From contig CM049313.1 in the NCBI GenBank assembly GCA_026874595.1, forward strand, positions 29,506,008 through 29,570,007: DNA of 64,000 bases. Direction: 5' to 3'. The DNA is from Sipunculus nudus (Eukaryota > Annelida > Sipuncula > Golfingiida > Sipunculidae). Shown here piece after piece: positions 47,381 to 60,420 of this stretch. Each line of letters starts with the position of its first letter. Positions within the stretch are counted from its first letter, which is position 1. The notes below the pieces were generated by a model. The model had not been told where the DNA came from and made no database searches. It saw only the letters and a list, made by a program, of their open reading frames with translations. The position numbers and the translations under genes are program-made.

Positions 47381-49377
47381 AGCTCAGCTGACTGAAAGTC
47401 ATCTGAGCTATAGCGATCACTCTTTGTCCGTCGTCCGTCTGTCCGTCCGTTAACCAGGCACAAATCGTAACCGCTGGACCTAGAACCTTGTAACTTGGCA
47501 TTCTGAGAGGTCCATGAAAAATCTCCTTGGAAACCAGAAATTAGGTCTCTGTTACCCATATCCTTTTGAGCTATGGGGCCCCAAAGTACCCCCCAGAAAA
47601 GTCAAAAATTTCATACAAAAACATCAATATCTCATTTACTACATCACTGATGGTCATGATTTTTTGCATACATATTGATCATGAGATGTTCCATCAGTTC
47701 CTGCAGACTGGTGGAGCCACCTGTATTTTTTTATTTTTTACGAATTTTTTTCTCTATTTTTGAGACCTTTAAAAATGTGAACATCTGTTAACAAGGCACA
47801 AATTGTAAAGACTGGACCTAGAATCTTCATTCTGGAGACATTGAGAGGTCAATGAAAAAATGTCCATGGAAACCAGAAATTAGGTCTCTGTTACCCATAT
47901 CCTTCGAGCTATGGGGCCCCGAAGTACCCCCCAGAATAGTCAAAAATTTCATACAAAAACTTCAATATCTCATTAACTACATTACTGATGGTCATGATTT
48001 TTTGCATGGATATTGATCATGGAGTGTTTCATCAGTTCTGCAGACTGGTGGCGCCACCTGTATTTTTTCAATTTTTACGAATTTTTTTCTCTATTTTTGA
48101 GACCTCTGAAGATGCAGTCATCTGTTAACAGGGCACAAATCGTAACGACAAATCATATCTTCTCTCTTGACATGCAGAGAGGCCCATAAAAAGTCTCCTT
48201 GGAAACCTGAAATTAGGTCTCTGTTACCCATAACCTCTGAGCTATGGGGCTCCGAAGTACCCCCCAGAATAATGGAAAATTTGATACAAAAGTTCAAGTA
48301 ACTGATCAACTATTGCATTGATCACCATGATTCTTTGCATTGATTTTGATCATGGGGTGTTTCATCAGTTTCTGCAGACTGGTGGTGCCACCTGTATTTT
48401 TTGGATTTCTACGTGTTTTTTTCTCTATTTTTGAGACATTAAAAGATGCGGTCATCGGTTAACAGGGCACAAATCCTAATGACTGGACCTAGAATCGTCT
48501 CTCTTGACATGCAGGGAGGCCCATGAAAAGTCTCCTTGGAAACCTGAAACTAGGTCTCTGTTACCCATAACCTCTGAGCTATGGGGCTCAGAAGTACCCC
48601 CCAGAATAATGGAAAATTTGATACAAAAGCTCAAATATCTGAACAACTATTGTATTGATCACCATGATTCTTTGTATGGATATTGATCATGGGATGTTTC
48701 ATCAGTTTCTGCAGTCTGGTGGCGCCACCTGTATTTTTTAGATTTTTACGAATTATTTTCTCTATTTATGAGACCTTAAGATGGGGTCATCTGTTAACAG
48801 GGCATAAATCGTAACGCCTGGACCTAGAATCTTCTCTCTTGACATGCAGGGAGGCCCATTAAAAGTCTCCTTAGAAACTTAGAAAAAGGTCTCTGTTACC
48901 CATTTTCTTCGAGCTATGGGGCTCCCAAGTACCCCCCAGAATGATGGAAAATTTGATACAAAAGCCCAAGTATCTGAAAAACTATTGCAATGATCACCAT
49001 AATTCTTTGCACGGATATTGATCTTGGAATGTTTCATCAGTTTCTGCAGTCTGACGGCACCACTGGTATTTTTTCGATTTTTAAGAATTTTACAGGGCAC
49101 AAATCTAATGCCTAGACCTAGAATCTTCTGTCTTGACATGGAGAGAAGCCCATAAAAAGTTTCCTTGGAAACCTCAAATTAGGTCTCTGTTACCCATATT
49201 CTTCGAGCTATTGGGCTCAGAAGTACCCCCCAGAATAATGGAAAATTTGATACAAAAGCTCAAGTATCTGAACAACTAATGCATTGATCACCATGATTCT
49301 TAGCATTGATATTGATCATGGGGTGTTTCATCAGTTTCTGCAGTCTGGTGGCGCCATCTGTATTTTTTTCAATTTTT
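47381..49377 (+). mobile_element. family-A head followed by ~335 bp units, no 3' end
   Basis: Head at 47381 (AGCTCAGCTGACTGAAAGTC with foldback), GTCCGTC-rich stretch, then units with boxes at 47710, 48047, 48381, 48719, 49053 (decayed) and 49347. Each unit has GGACCTAGAATCTTC, GAAATTAGGTCTCTGTTACC, the GGGGCTCCGAAGTACCCCCCAG run and the module ending in the box. It ends where a new head starts. Confidence 0.85.
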
Positions 49378-52300
49378 AGCTCAGCTGACTGAAAGTCATC
49401 TGAGCTATAGCGATCACTCTTTGTCCGTCGTCCGTCTGTCCGTCCGTTAACCAGGCACAAATCGTAACCACTGGACCTAGAACCTTGTAACTTGGCATTC
49501 TGAGAGGTCCATGAAAAATCTCCTTGGAAACCTCAAATTAGGTCTCTGTTACCCATATCCTTTGAGCTATGGGGCCCCAAAGTACCCCCAAGGAAAGTAA
49601 AAAATTTCATACAAAAACTTCAATATCTCATTAACTACATCACTGATGGTCATGATTTTTTGCATACATATTGATCATGTGATGTTCCATCAGTTCCTGC
49701 AGACTGGTGGTGCCACCTGTATTTTTTTATTTTTTACGAATTTTTTTCTCTATTTTTGAGACCTTTGAAAATGTGAACATCTGTTAACAAGGCACAAATC
49801 GTCAGGACTAGACCTAGAATTTTCATTCTTGAGACATTGAGAGGTCAATGAAAAAATCTCCTTGGAAACGAGAAATTAGGTCTCTGTTACCCATATCCTT
49901 TGAGCTATAGGGCCCAAAAGTACCCCCTTGATTAGTCAAAAATTTCTTACAAAAACTTCAATATCTCAATAACTACATCACTGATGGTAATGATTTTTGG
50001 CATACATATTGATCATGAGATGTTCCATCAGTTCTTGCAGACTGGTGGCACCACCTGTATTGTTAGATTTTTTTACGATTTTTTCCTTTATTTTTGAGAC
50101 CTTTAAGGATGCTGTCATCTGTTAATGTGGCACAAATCGTAACGACTGGACCTAGAATCTTCATTCTCGAAACACTTAGAGACCTATGAAAAGTCTCCAT
50201 GGAAACCTGAAATTAGGTCTCTGTTACCCAGATCCTTTGAGCTATGGGGCCCAAAAGTACCCCCCAGAATTGTCAAAAATGTCATACAAAAACTTCAATA
50301 TCTCATTAACTACATCACTGATGGTCATGATTTTTGGCATACGTATTGATGATCAGATGTTCCATCAGTTCCTGCAGACTGGTGGCGCCACCTGTATTGT
50401 TAGATTTTTTTACGATTTTTTCCTCTATTTTTGAGACCTTTAAGGATGCTGTCATCTGTTAACGTGGCACAAATCATAACGACTGGACCTAGAATCTTCA
50501 TTCTCGAAACACTTAGAGACCCATGAAAAGTCTCAATGGAAACCTGAAATTAGGTCTCTGCTACCCATATCCTTCAAGCTATGGGGCCCCAAATTACCCC
50601 CCAGAATGTCAAAAATTTCATACAAAAACTTCAATATCTCATTAACTACATCACTGATGGTCATGATTTTTGGCATACGTATTGATGATGAGATGTTTCA
50701 TCAGTTTCTGCAGACTGGTGGCGCCACCTATATTTTTCAATTTTTACGAATTGTTTTCTCTATTTTTGAGACCTTTAAAAATGTGAACAGGGCAAAATCA
50801 TAAAGACTGGACCTTGAATCTTCATTCTTGACACACTGATAGGTCCATGAAAAGTCTCCATGGAAACCTGAAATAAAGTCTCTGTTACCCATATACTTTG
50901 AGCTGTGTGATGGGCTCCCAATTAGCCCCCAGAATAATGGAAAATTTGATAAAAACAAACTGCAACATCTCAATAACTACAACACTGATGGTCATGATTT
51001 TTTGCATACATATTGATTAAGAGGTGTTCCATCAGTTCCTGCAGACTGGTGGTGCCACCTGTATTTTTTCAAATTTTCACAATTTTTTTTTCTCTAATTT
51101 TGAGACCTTTAAGGATGTAGTTATCTGTCAACAGGGTACAAATTGTAACGACTGGACCAAGAATCTTCATTCTTGACAGACAGGGAGACCCATGAAAAGT
51201 CTCCATGGAAACTTGAAATGAGGTCTCTGTTACCCAAAATCTCTGAGCTATGGGGCTCCGAAGTACCCCCAAGAATAATGGAAAATTTGATACAAAAGCT
51301 TAAGTATCTGATAAACTAATGCATTGATCACCATAATTCTTTTCATGGATATTGGTCATGGAATGTTCCATCAGTTTCTGCAGACTGGTGGCACCACCTG
51401 TATTCTTTCGATTTTTTAAGATTTTTTGGTTCAGCTGACTGAATGTCATTAAAGCTATAGTGACCACTCTTTGTCCGTCGTCCGTCTGTCTCTCTGTCTG
51501 TTAACCAGGCACAAATCGTAACCATGGACTTGGAATCTTCTATATTGACATCCAGGGAGGTCCATGAAAAAAATCTCCAAGAAAACCTGAAATTAGGTTT
51601 GTGTTACCCATATCCTGCGAGATATGGGGCTCTGAAGTACCTACCAGAATAATCAAAATTTTATACAAAAGCTCCAGTATCTGAAAAACTTATGCATTGA
51701 TTACCATGATTCTTCGCATGCATATTCATCATGGAGTGTTTCATCAGTTCCTGCTGAGTGGTGGTGCCACCTGTATTTTTTCGAATTGTTATGCATTTTT
51801 TTCTCTATTTATGAGACCTTCAAAGATGCGGTCATCTGTAAACAGGGCACAAATCATAACTGATAAAAGTATCTATAAGTCTCTTTCACATAGTAACAAC
51901 ACCAGATCTCATCAAAACCTTTAGTCTCTATAAATAGCCTTCACACAATGCCAACATCAGTTCACATCAAGATTCTAGACATCCATAAATAACTTTGGCA
52001 TGATGGCAAGATTACAAGTGGAACACATGTTTTAACCTTCAACTGTTCCTACAACTTGGTATGCATTTTCATGGTAAGTTAAGTGTTTTATTTTAAACCA
52101 GTCAATACAAATTTATATGTAAAATGTCGCTTTATCCGCAGAAATCCTGAAACCCCATAAAACTGATTTCATGCCAATCTGTCCTCCAGTGTGACATAAC
52201 TCCTCTACACACATATCACCCAAGCACTAAACCTGCTGTTTATTCCATTACACATGTTTCCATGAGGCCTTGTTGTTTTACACTAGAAAAAATATAGTTG

Positions 52301-52567
52301 TTCCATTTTCTCAACACCAGGTTATGTGCTCAAGTTTGGTATGTTGATTTATCATTTATTCATTGTCTGTGCATTCCAGAACAAAAAAAACCTTGCAGTT
52401 CCACTTTATTTCTAGTCTGTATGTGCAACATGCTGTTACCAGCAAAATTTAATTCTTGCAATACCAGTTAAAACTAATGTCTGATGACTACATATTCATT
52501 AGATTTTGCATGCAAAACATGCTTGTAATTCAAGTTCAGCTGAGCGTCATGGCCCATGGGCCTCTTG
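49378..52567 (+). mobile_element. family-A head, ~335 bp array and 3' terminus
   Basis: Head at 49378. Boxes at 49706, 50044, 50381, 50717, 51049, 51387 and 51760. A decayed head-like sequence (GGTTCAGCTGACTGAATGTC) at 51427. The tail CAGCTGAGCGTCAT is followed by GGCCCATGGGCC (52551-52562) and TCTTG. The hairpin differs from the usual GACCCATGGGTC by two changes that keep the palindrome. Confidence 0.8.
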
Positions 52568-52944
52568 TTATAGCTCTGCGTGTTGGTAAACACAGTATGT
52601 TTACCATAACAAGGACGCATGACAGGAGATCCGATTAAGAGGAGCAACACATGTTGTTTCAGCCAGCGGGAACATGTATTTCATTTTCAAACCAAGTCAG
52701 AGAGGGCAACTCCTGATTGGTACGTGTTGTGGCTCCATGCAGCACACGGCCCGACACACTGTGTTTATGTTTACACTTGCAATTGCGCCCGGTTCACTGT
52801 TTTTAACACTCGTTTACAGGAGTAAGCATACGGTTTCAAGGCAATATTTTGGCAGATACAGATTTATTTTAAAGGAAAGAAGCTAATTTTAGTGTTAACT
52901 CAACATGCTTTATAGGTGATTGGGCCCCTTTAACACAGAAAAGT

Positions 52945-53165
52945 AGCAGAAAGGTACCGAAAAGGTACTGAAAAGACAATGAAAGCACCTTTTAATTAAT
53001 GGAAACACTGAAAATTACCAAAAAGTTGTTTTAGACTGATAGTAAAGTGAGCAAATTATGACTGAAAAGCACAGTAAAGTGACGAAATGTTACCAAATAA
53101 GTATAAAAAATACTGAAAAGTACCGAAAAATTACTGATAAGTACCAGAAAGTTACTAAAGCAGAA
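52945..53165. repeat. degenerate simple repeat, TACYGAAAAG words
   Basis: Words such as GTACCGAAAAGGTACTGAAAAG recur irregularly over ~220 bp. Regions 52568-52944 and 53166-53630 show no recognised gene or element. Confidence 0.6.
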
Positions 53166-53627
53166 CTAAGATAGCAGACAACTGAGAAACAAATCACCAA
53201 AAATCATAAATGAGACCGACCAAATTATTTTTGACAAAATCTTCACTCTTAGTCTTCAATGATTGATTTGCTACACTAAACAACATTTTATAAATATATA
53301 TAAAGACAAATGCCTTCAGACAAACAGTTATACCTGTAACAAAAATTAGTTTAAGCAAAAAAAAACCTCTTAAAATAGATAAACTTTTATTTCAGTAACT
53401 TGAGTAAATTATCTTTGCAATATCTTAACAATTTCCTCATTAAGTCATATAATCTCAAATTTTATGAAATGCATAACACTTAATCTCCATATTATGTACA
53501 ATTTCTCCATGTGTCACAGGTTGTCAGCATATTTAATCCTTAACAACAGTCTCCAGACATAATAAAATAAATGATAGTTGAATATATTTTTATGAATACA
53601 AAACTTTTATGTCAAATAAAATATTTT

Positions 53628-53630
<3 letters not shown>

Positions 53631-53671
<41 letters not shown>
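53631..53671. repeat. (CT)n microsatellite
   Basis: About 20 CT dinucleotides, then GTGTGT. It begins a stretch of A'' sequence (TGGGTCACTGGGGGAG...). Confidence 0.95.
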
Positions 53672-53676
<5 letters not shown>

Positions 53677-53780
53677 AATGGGTCACTGGGGGAGATTCCC
53701 TGCTGTACTAAGTGTACATTTATTCTCATGTCAGGTGAACATCCCCCCCACCCCACCCCACCCAGTGTATTGCAATTATT

Positions 53781-54507
53781 AAGGCCCCACTTGACAAGCG
53801 GTGCCCTATATTGATCACTGTGTCAGTCAGTCCTTCCGTCTTTCTGTCCTTCCTTCAGTGACACTCTCTTTCGCGCATGATAACTCAACAACAACATACT
53901 TCAGCCTTCTGAAATTCACAGGGATGATTGGTACATATGAGGATTCCAGACCTATTGAATTACAGACCTGTCAGAATTTCAGTGTGGCAACCAAAGCCCA
54001 ATCGCTGATTTTCTTTCGCACGCGATAAATCAACAACAACATACTTCAGCTTTCCCAGATTCATAGGGATGATTGGTACGTATGATGGCTCAAGACCTGT
54101 TGAATTACAGATCTGTCAGAATTCCAATATGGCTGCCAGAGCACAATCATTGATTTTCTTTTGCACCCGATATCTCAACAAGGATATGCTTGATCTTTCT
54201 CAAATTCACAGGGATCATTGGTACCTATATGGGGGCTTTTGACCTATTGAAATACAGACCTGCTTAAAATTAAATATGGGCAACAGAGTACAATCGGTGA
54301 TTTTTCTATTGCACACAATATTTCAGACATATCTTCCTTAATATTATTGAACAAGTAGGATTTATTTCCTCATGCATATGGATAAAAACCTGATTCTGTT
54401 TGTCATATTTTTCAACTTTAACAGGAAACTTTTCACCCATATGAAAACTAATCCTCCACTACCAGAAATGCTGAGCACTCTAAGGACCATCGTCTGACCA
54501 CATCTAG
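53781..54507 (+). mobile_element. element D, 727 bp, three-unit tandem core, CTAG end
   Basis: The 5' end AAGGCCCCACTTGACAAGCG folds with CAAGCGGTGCC. The core has three ~146 bp units beginning with GCGATAACTCAACAACAAC-like text (53872, ~54018, ~54164), then a partial fourth. It ends CACATCTAG|TTGTTATTG. The uninterrupted site is at ~30000-30015 (TGCAGTAATTGTTATTG). A CTRR-type end in a TT target fits the Helitron class. A clear 3' hairpin and an inverted terminal copy were not seen. Confidence 0.7.
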
Positions 54508-55200
54508 TTGTTATTGTTTGAACTGTATTTCCTTATTTATAAAGCTGTTTTCACTCCAATGTACACAACTTTCCTTGAAAGGGAAATTCAAGGAGTAATT
54601 CAAAAGATGCCAATTTGTGGTAATGTAGCATTTTTAATGAAATCAATTTTCTTTAAAATAAGAAAATTAAACTAATCAAAATATAATTTAACCCATCAGT
54701 ATGCATATGTTGATAACATATGAGCCAAATTACATTTGTATGCATAATATGGTGTTATCTGACAAAATTTGGGATTTATGAAGATGCAATTTAGAATTGT
54801 GAATCAACTTTTATATTCATATATATATGTTATATTGGAAATGTATAAAATTTATAAACATGTAAAAATTTGATGTAATAAAAAAAATGAAGATCTAATG
54901 CAAACATTTGCTCATTATTTTCCAGCCTCAAGAGAATTGGAAATAAGTGATCAGCTTTGTTTGTCTTGTATGAATATGCAGAGTTGTAATCAATCCCACC
55001 ATTCTCATCCTCCCCGCCACTGAGTCCTTGCACCTGTGCACTAGGGACGTTAGTTTCATAGCTAATGTATAAAATATATCAAATATAAAAAAATAGGATA
55101 AGAAAAAAATTAAGATCTAATTGAAGCATAAATTCTTGCCACAGGAGAATAGGACATAAATTGATCAACTCTGTATGCCATCATCTCTCTGTTTATCATT
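54508..55200 (+). mobile_element. A'' sequence hosting element D and a C copy
   Basis: Together with 53640-53780 it matches 29871-30650 (for example GTATTTCCTTA..., AACCCATCAGTATGC). It is interrupted at 55201 by the second C element. Confidence 0.7.
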
Positions 55201-56543
55201 GTATCCCCAGACAAAGTCGGGTTACTATGGTTTAAGCACGGTCGCGCTACCACCTCCACCACAGAGATTAAATTTCTTTCAGGCCAGATAACTCGAAAAA
55301 TATTTCACAGATCTTTAACAAACTTAACATGTGCATAGATATGGGTGATAGGATGAAGCCCATTTAAAATGTGGTCATGGCCTTTACTAGTAGAGTGACC
55401 TTGGTCCATTTTGGGGGAAAACCACACAAATATTTAAATATCTCAAGAAATCTTGCATGGATTGATCCAAAAATCAAGTTGACCGAAAATCTTGGATAAT
55501 GTTGTCATGTACCAGAAACTGGTGGCACCACCTATTATCCGTTACTTGTTTTCGTGCCATTTAATACCCTAATAATCACCTATTTACAGTACTGTGAGCA
55601 TTATAAGTCAAAAACTAATGGCCATATTTCTTTCATATTATGCATGTACCTAGATATGGGTTATTGGATGATGTATATTTACATTTGGGTCATGACCTTT
55701 CCTATGAGAGTGGCCTTTGACCTTGAATATTGCCATATATGGTGAAAATCCCACAAAATCATAAATATCTCACTAAGGGATGCATTGATTGGTGCAAAAA
55801 TCAAATTGACCAAAGATCTTGGATACCGGTGTCTTCTGCGGAAGACGGGTGGCACCACCTTCAGTCCTTTTTGTGCCTTTAAATACCCCATCATTGCCAC
55901 TTGTCAGTACTGTGAGCATTATAAGTCAAAAACTAATGGAAGGATTGGGTTGAAATGTGCATGTCCATAGATCTTGGATACCTCCAACTCGTATTCAAGA
56001 CTGATGGCACCATCTGCAATTGTTTTCATGTGGTGTCTATCCGTACGTTTGCTATGGGTGAAAATTGCTCATATCTCAGGAGTGGTTCAGTGTGTATATT
56101 GGTCTGATTGTACATACATCTCGGAGAGAATATCTCATAGACCAGACAGGTGGCACCACCTACCTACCTATTTTCATAGAATAAATAAATGCCCTTTTCT
56201 CAGAAGTGATTCGCCATATTGGCTTGACATTGTGCATGTCCATAGATCTTGGATCCCTCCATCTTGTATTAAAGACTGGTGGCACCATCTGTAATTGTCT
56301 TTGGGTGGTGTCCATCCATTTATTTGCTTTGGGTAAAAATCGCTCATATCTGAGGAGTGAATGGATGTATCAGCCTGAAATTTTGGAATGTTTATCCATC
56401 TTGGAAAGCTTTGTGAGAGTGGCCTTGACCTTGATATTCCCTTATCTGGTGGTTGCTTACCGAGTGTCAGTATATGCTGCTGAAGATGGGGGCCTATTCT
56501 TATAGGGGGGGGGGGGGGATTAATTGTCTGGGGATAATTCTAG
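55201..56543 (+). mobile_element. family-C element, copy 2, 3' hairpin deleted
   Basis: Begins GTATCCCCAGACAAAGTCGG. Ends GTCTGGGGATAATTCTAG|TT (56526-56543). The inverted terminal copy and CTAG are kept, but the TGGCACC...GGTGCCA hairpin present at 22392-22408 is gone. Core units carry GGTGGCACCACC boxes (e.g. 55520, 55849, 56150, 56279). A G-run lies at 56505-56518. Confidence 0.85.
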
Positions 56544-56801
56544 TTAAATAGATAAATTATGAACTTTTTTCCTATAAGCACTGTTGAAATAACTTTCATA
56601 TGCTGTATGTATATGGATTTAAGCTATTAAAGTCTGCACTTTGAAAACAGCTCATATATTCAGATGTGTAATATTTCAAATGTATACAATTTATAAACTT
56701 TACAGCAATTTGATATGATAAAAAAATTCAGATCTAATTGAATCATCATATCTTATTTTCCAATCAGCTTTGTTTGTCTACCAGTCTGTCTGTCCATTTT
56801 T

Positions 56802-57274
56802 AGCTCAGCTGACTATAAGTCATGTGAGTTATAGTCGTGGTTCTTTGTCCTTCGGCTGTCTGTCCGTCCGTCCATCCGTCTGTCTGTCCATCCATTAAAC
56901 GATCACGTTTTAAAACCGTTGGACCTACGAATCTGAAATCTAGCATTCAGTTAGATGTTTCCTAAATCTCCTACCATACCAAAAATTGGGTCACTAGGAC
57001 TTTGTTCCTTCGAGATATTAAGGAAAAACCTCAGTTTTTCATTTAAAACCCATTTTGACACTTTAACACTGCCTAGTATCAAAACTGCTGATTTGAATTT
57101 GATCATATTAAAGATGCATATTCTTCCTATACATTTCCTATGTACATACCAAAAATTAAGTCAGTATTGCATAATTCGTTGAAGTTATGGGTCTGAACAT
57201 AATGCACCTTGTAAAAATATCAGTAAATAAATTTACTCACTTAACATAATAATTCCTGAAGCTAGAGACTTTTT
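56802..57274 (+). mobile_element. family-A 5' fragment
   Basis: Head AGCTCAGCTGACTATAAGTC with ATGTGAGTT, then ~470 bp of A text up to GCTAGAGACTTTTT, where another A head starts. Confidence 0.8.
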
Positions 57275-59888
57275 AGCTCAGCTGACTATAAGTCATCTGA
57301 GCTATAGTCGTGGTCCATTGTCCGTCGTCCGTCTGTCCGTCCGTCCGTAGATGTGGCACGTTTTGAAACCGTAAGACCTAGGAATCCAAAATTCGGAATA
57401 ATGTTAGATGTCCCCAAGATCTCCTACCAAGCCGAAAACTGGGTCTTTTCGACTTCGTTCCTTTGAGAAATTAAGTAAAAACCTCAATTTTTTATTAAAA
57501 ACCTATTTTCACACTTCAGGACTGCCTAATATCAAAACCACTCATCTGTTTTTCCTCATATTTACCATAAATATTCCTCTATATAGTTCCTATGTACATT
57601 CAAGAAATTATGTCTGTATTATATAATTTAAAAAAGTTATGGACCCAAACATAATGCAATTTGTAAAAAATCAGGAAAGATATTTGATCACTTAACACAA
57701 AACATGTTAAAGCTATGGACCTTTTTTCCAGTAATATAACTTTAATTAATCAAAATTAAATTGTATACCCAAAATTAGATGAAAATCTTTTAAATTTTTT
57801 AAAATATTAATAAAAATAAAAAATTGGTACCTTAAATTTTGCCCAACTTTGACCATGGCACGTTTTTTTCCTGTGAGTACTGTGGATTTAATTTTCACAG
57901 CATGTTTTTGTTACCTTTTCAAATGTTAACACCAAAAATTTGAAACCAGTTGATCAAAAACTGTAGATTTTATTCAAGTTTTCAAGCACCATGTAACATA
58001 TTGTTTACATCAAGCTAGTGTTATGCAGTTTGCAAGAGCTCAGCTCCCCAGCTTCAGCTCTTAGTTCCTTAAATTCGGCATACAGCTAGATGTCTCCAAA
58101 ATCCCCTACCATGCCAAGAATTTGGTCACTAGGACTTAATACCTTCAAGATATTAATGAAAAACTTCATTTTTCCATTAAAAACCCATTGTTACACTTCA
58201 AGACTGCCTAATATCAAAACCACTGATCTGACTTAAATCATAAATAATATACATATTTTTCATTCTCTATGCACATGCCAGAATGATGTCAGTATTGCGT
58301 AATTGTTTTAAGTTATGGGCCCAAACATAATGCACTTTGTAAAAAATCAAGAAATATATTTACTCCCTTAACAAGGGGATTGCTGAAGCTAGAGATTTTT
58401 TGTCAGGGATGTAACATTATTTAATCAAGATTCAATTGAATACCCAAAATTAGTTATGAATTTTTCAAATTTTATAAGTTATTAGTATAAATGTAAAATT
58501 AATAACTTAAATTTTGCCCAACTTTGACCATGGCACATTTGTTTCCTGTGAGCACTGTTGATATAATTTTCATATCATGCACACATAAGGATTTCAGCTT
58601 TTTAGTTTAGAAAGCTGAAAGGAATTGGCCAAAAATTGTAGCTTTTATAAATGTTTTTATGAGACCCTGTCAGACTTTGGCTCTCTCCAGCCCCTCTTGA
58701 GTCACCTGTATGTTGACCTTGTTGAACTTTCAGCAAATTATGCATGCTTGAGGCGAGGCATACAGGGGAATCCAGGCAGCTTATGGCCAGCCACAGTTGA
58801 TCCAGGTGTCCAACCCAACTCATCTAGTAGTTTTAAACAACTACATAACAATAAACAATAGATTAATAAATTTTTATTGGTTTTTAATAAAAAATTAAAG
58901 AAAAATAGAAAAGGAATTTGTTAGTTTATAATAACAGGAAATTAACTTGCAGTTACTGATGATATAAGAATCTTGTATGGATGGATAGAATGTCACGTAT
59001 TCCAAATAACACCATGCAGTCACCTATGGTATTTTTCAGTTCAATTTTAATGATAAAGAAGTAAATCATATCATTCATTACTAATCATTAGAGATCATAT
59101 GATGGAAATTAATGATAGACAAAGATGCAGTTGATAATATTAATCTAGATTCCTACTGTGTCTAGTGTGTACATTGATGTGAAATTAGTCCAAAATGAAT
59201 TTATTACAGTTATTTTTTAATATAAATAAAAGCCATAAAACCAGGTACTTATGATCATTATTTAAATGTGTGAATTTTGTATATTCTGGATTCTCAACAT
59301 CATTGTTTGGTGGAAACTGAATAAATACCAGTCATGGTGTGAATACTTTGTAATTGTATTTAAATACGAATATGATTATGTACTCCATTATAAAATTTCT
59401 TGCATAAAGAATGGGAATTCAGGTAAAAATGAAAGTATATGAATACCAGTGCAAATACTTTCAAAATGTATTCATGAATGCATTCATGAATATATTCTTT
59501 AATATTATTTTAATAATCATTTCAGTTATATTTCATTTTAAAAAATCATATGATTCTCTTATTATTTAAAAAAAAAATAATATTTGGGACAATATTTGTA
59601 ATTTTTTTTAATTAATAGTTAAACCCTTATATGATATATTCTGCTTATAAGTTATATGGCCAAGTCAAAATCTGTGTGACAATAGCACTCCATTTGTTAA
59701 TAAAATAAATGAAATCAATCCTTTTCCCTGTCTCCAAAGGTACTATCAAAATCATACATAAGCTAAACAACAACAACTCATAATACAGCTTATATTTATT
59801 ACCACACAAAACCAGCATGTGCCTCATTTCTAAATAATATTTTTTTATCATATATAACAGCTGAGTGTCGTGACCCATAGGTCCCTTG
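57275..59888 (+). mobile_element. family-A element, complete, 2.6 kb
   Basis: Head AGCTCAGCTGACTATAAGTC. Tail CAGCTGAGTGTCGTGACCCATAGGTCCCTTG, with one change in the palindrome. It is the full-length reference that shows the empty site of A' in 26297-33277. The left flank is A text and the right flank is B text, so a rearrangement occurred at one side. Confidence 0.88.
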
Positions 59889-60420
59889 TTTTTTTCTGTC
59901 CAAAAAGGCATACCAAAATAACAATCTCAGAAACTGCTATTTATGCCAATGTTGGTCACATGAGTCATATATGAAATTGAGGTATTGGTGGCGCCACCTG
60001 CATCGGCCTTTTTTGTACAGGGTCATCAGTGCCTGTATCACACTGAGGACTACAAAAAACTTCTTCTCTGAAATCATATGGCCAAATTGTTTAATATCAC
60101 AGAGAAATGATCGTAGGGTAGTGCTTTCTGAAGTTTGTTCAAATGGTCTCTTTTCAGTGACTTTTGGCTAAGTTATGGGAAGCTGAATATAGTCATATGC
60201 CGTAACAGTGCATTTTAGCTCAGTGGCTACAAAGATCTTCTTCTCAAAAACCACTGGGCCAAAATCTTAAATCTCACATATTAATTATCCTCAGATGTTG
60301 ATAATTCAAGTTTGTTCAAATGGTTTTGGTTCAGTGCTTTTTGGCTGAGTTACAGGAAACTGAACTTAGCCAGTTTGTTGTATCATCCTATATGAGTTAT
60401 AAACCTGCAAAACGTTTTTT
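59889..60420 (+). mobile_element. family-B 5' fragment with an uninterrupted A target
   Basis: Contains GCATACCAAAATAACAATCTC, the box GGTGGCGCCACC (~59987), the site where 38102-40331 inserted in its paralogue (60009-60014), and text to ~60415. No termini. Confidence 0.75.

Noticed and set aside
47381-52567. CRISPR array
   Set aside because: Units are ~335 bp and repeated along their whole length, with no short repeats separated by unique spacers. The genome is eukaryotic.
26450-57626. Recurring short + strand frames starting MSPRSPTKPKTG-like or MSKKSPTMPK-like
   Set aside because: They recur because the family-A repeat recurs. They are rich in simple hydrophobic text, break by frameshift between copies and match no protein family.
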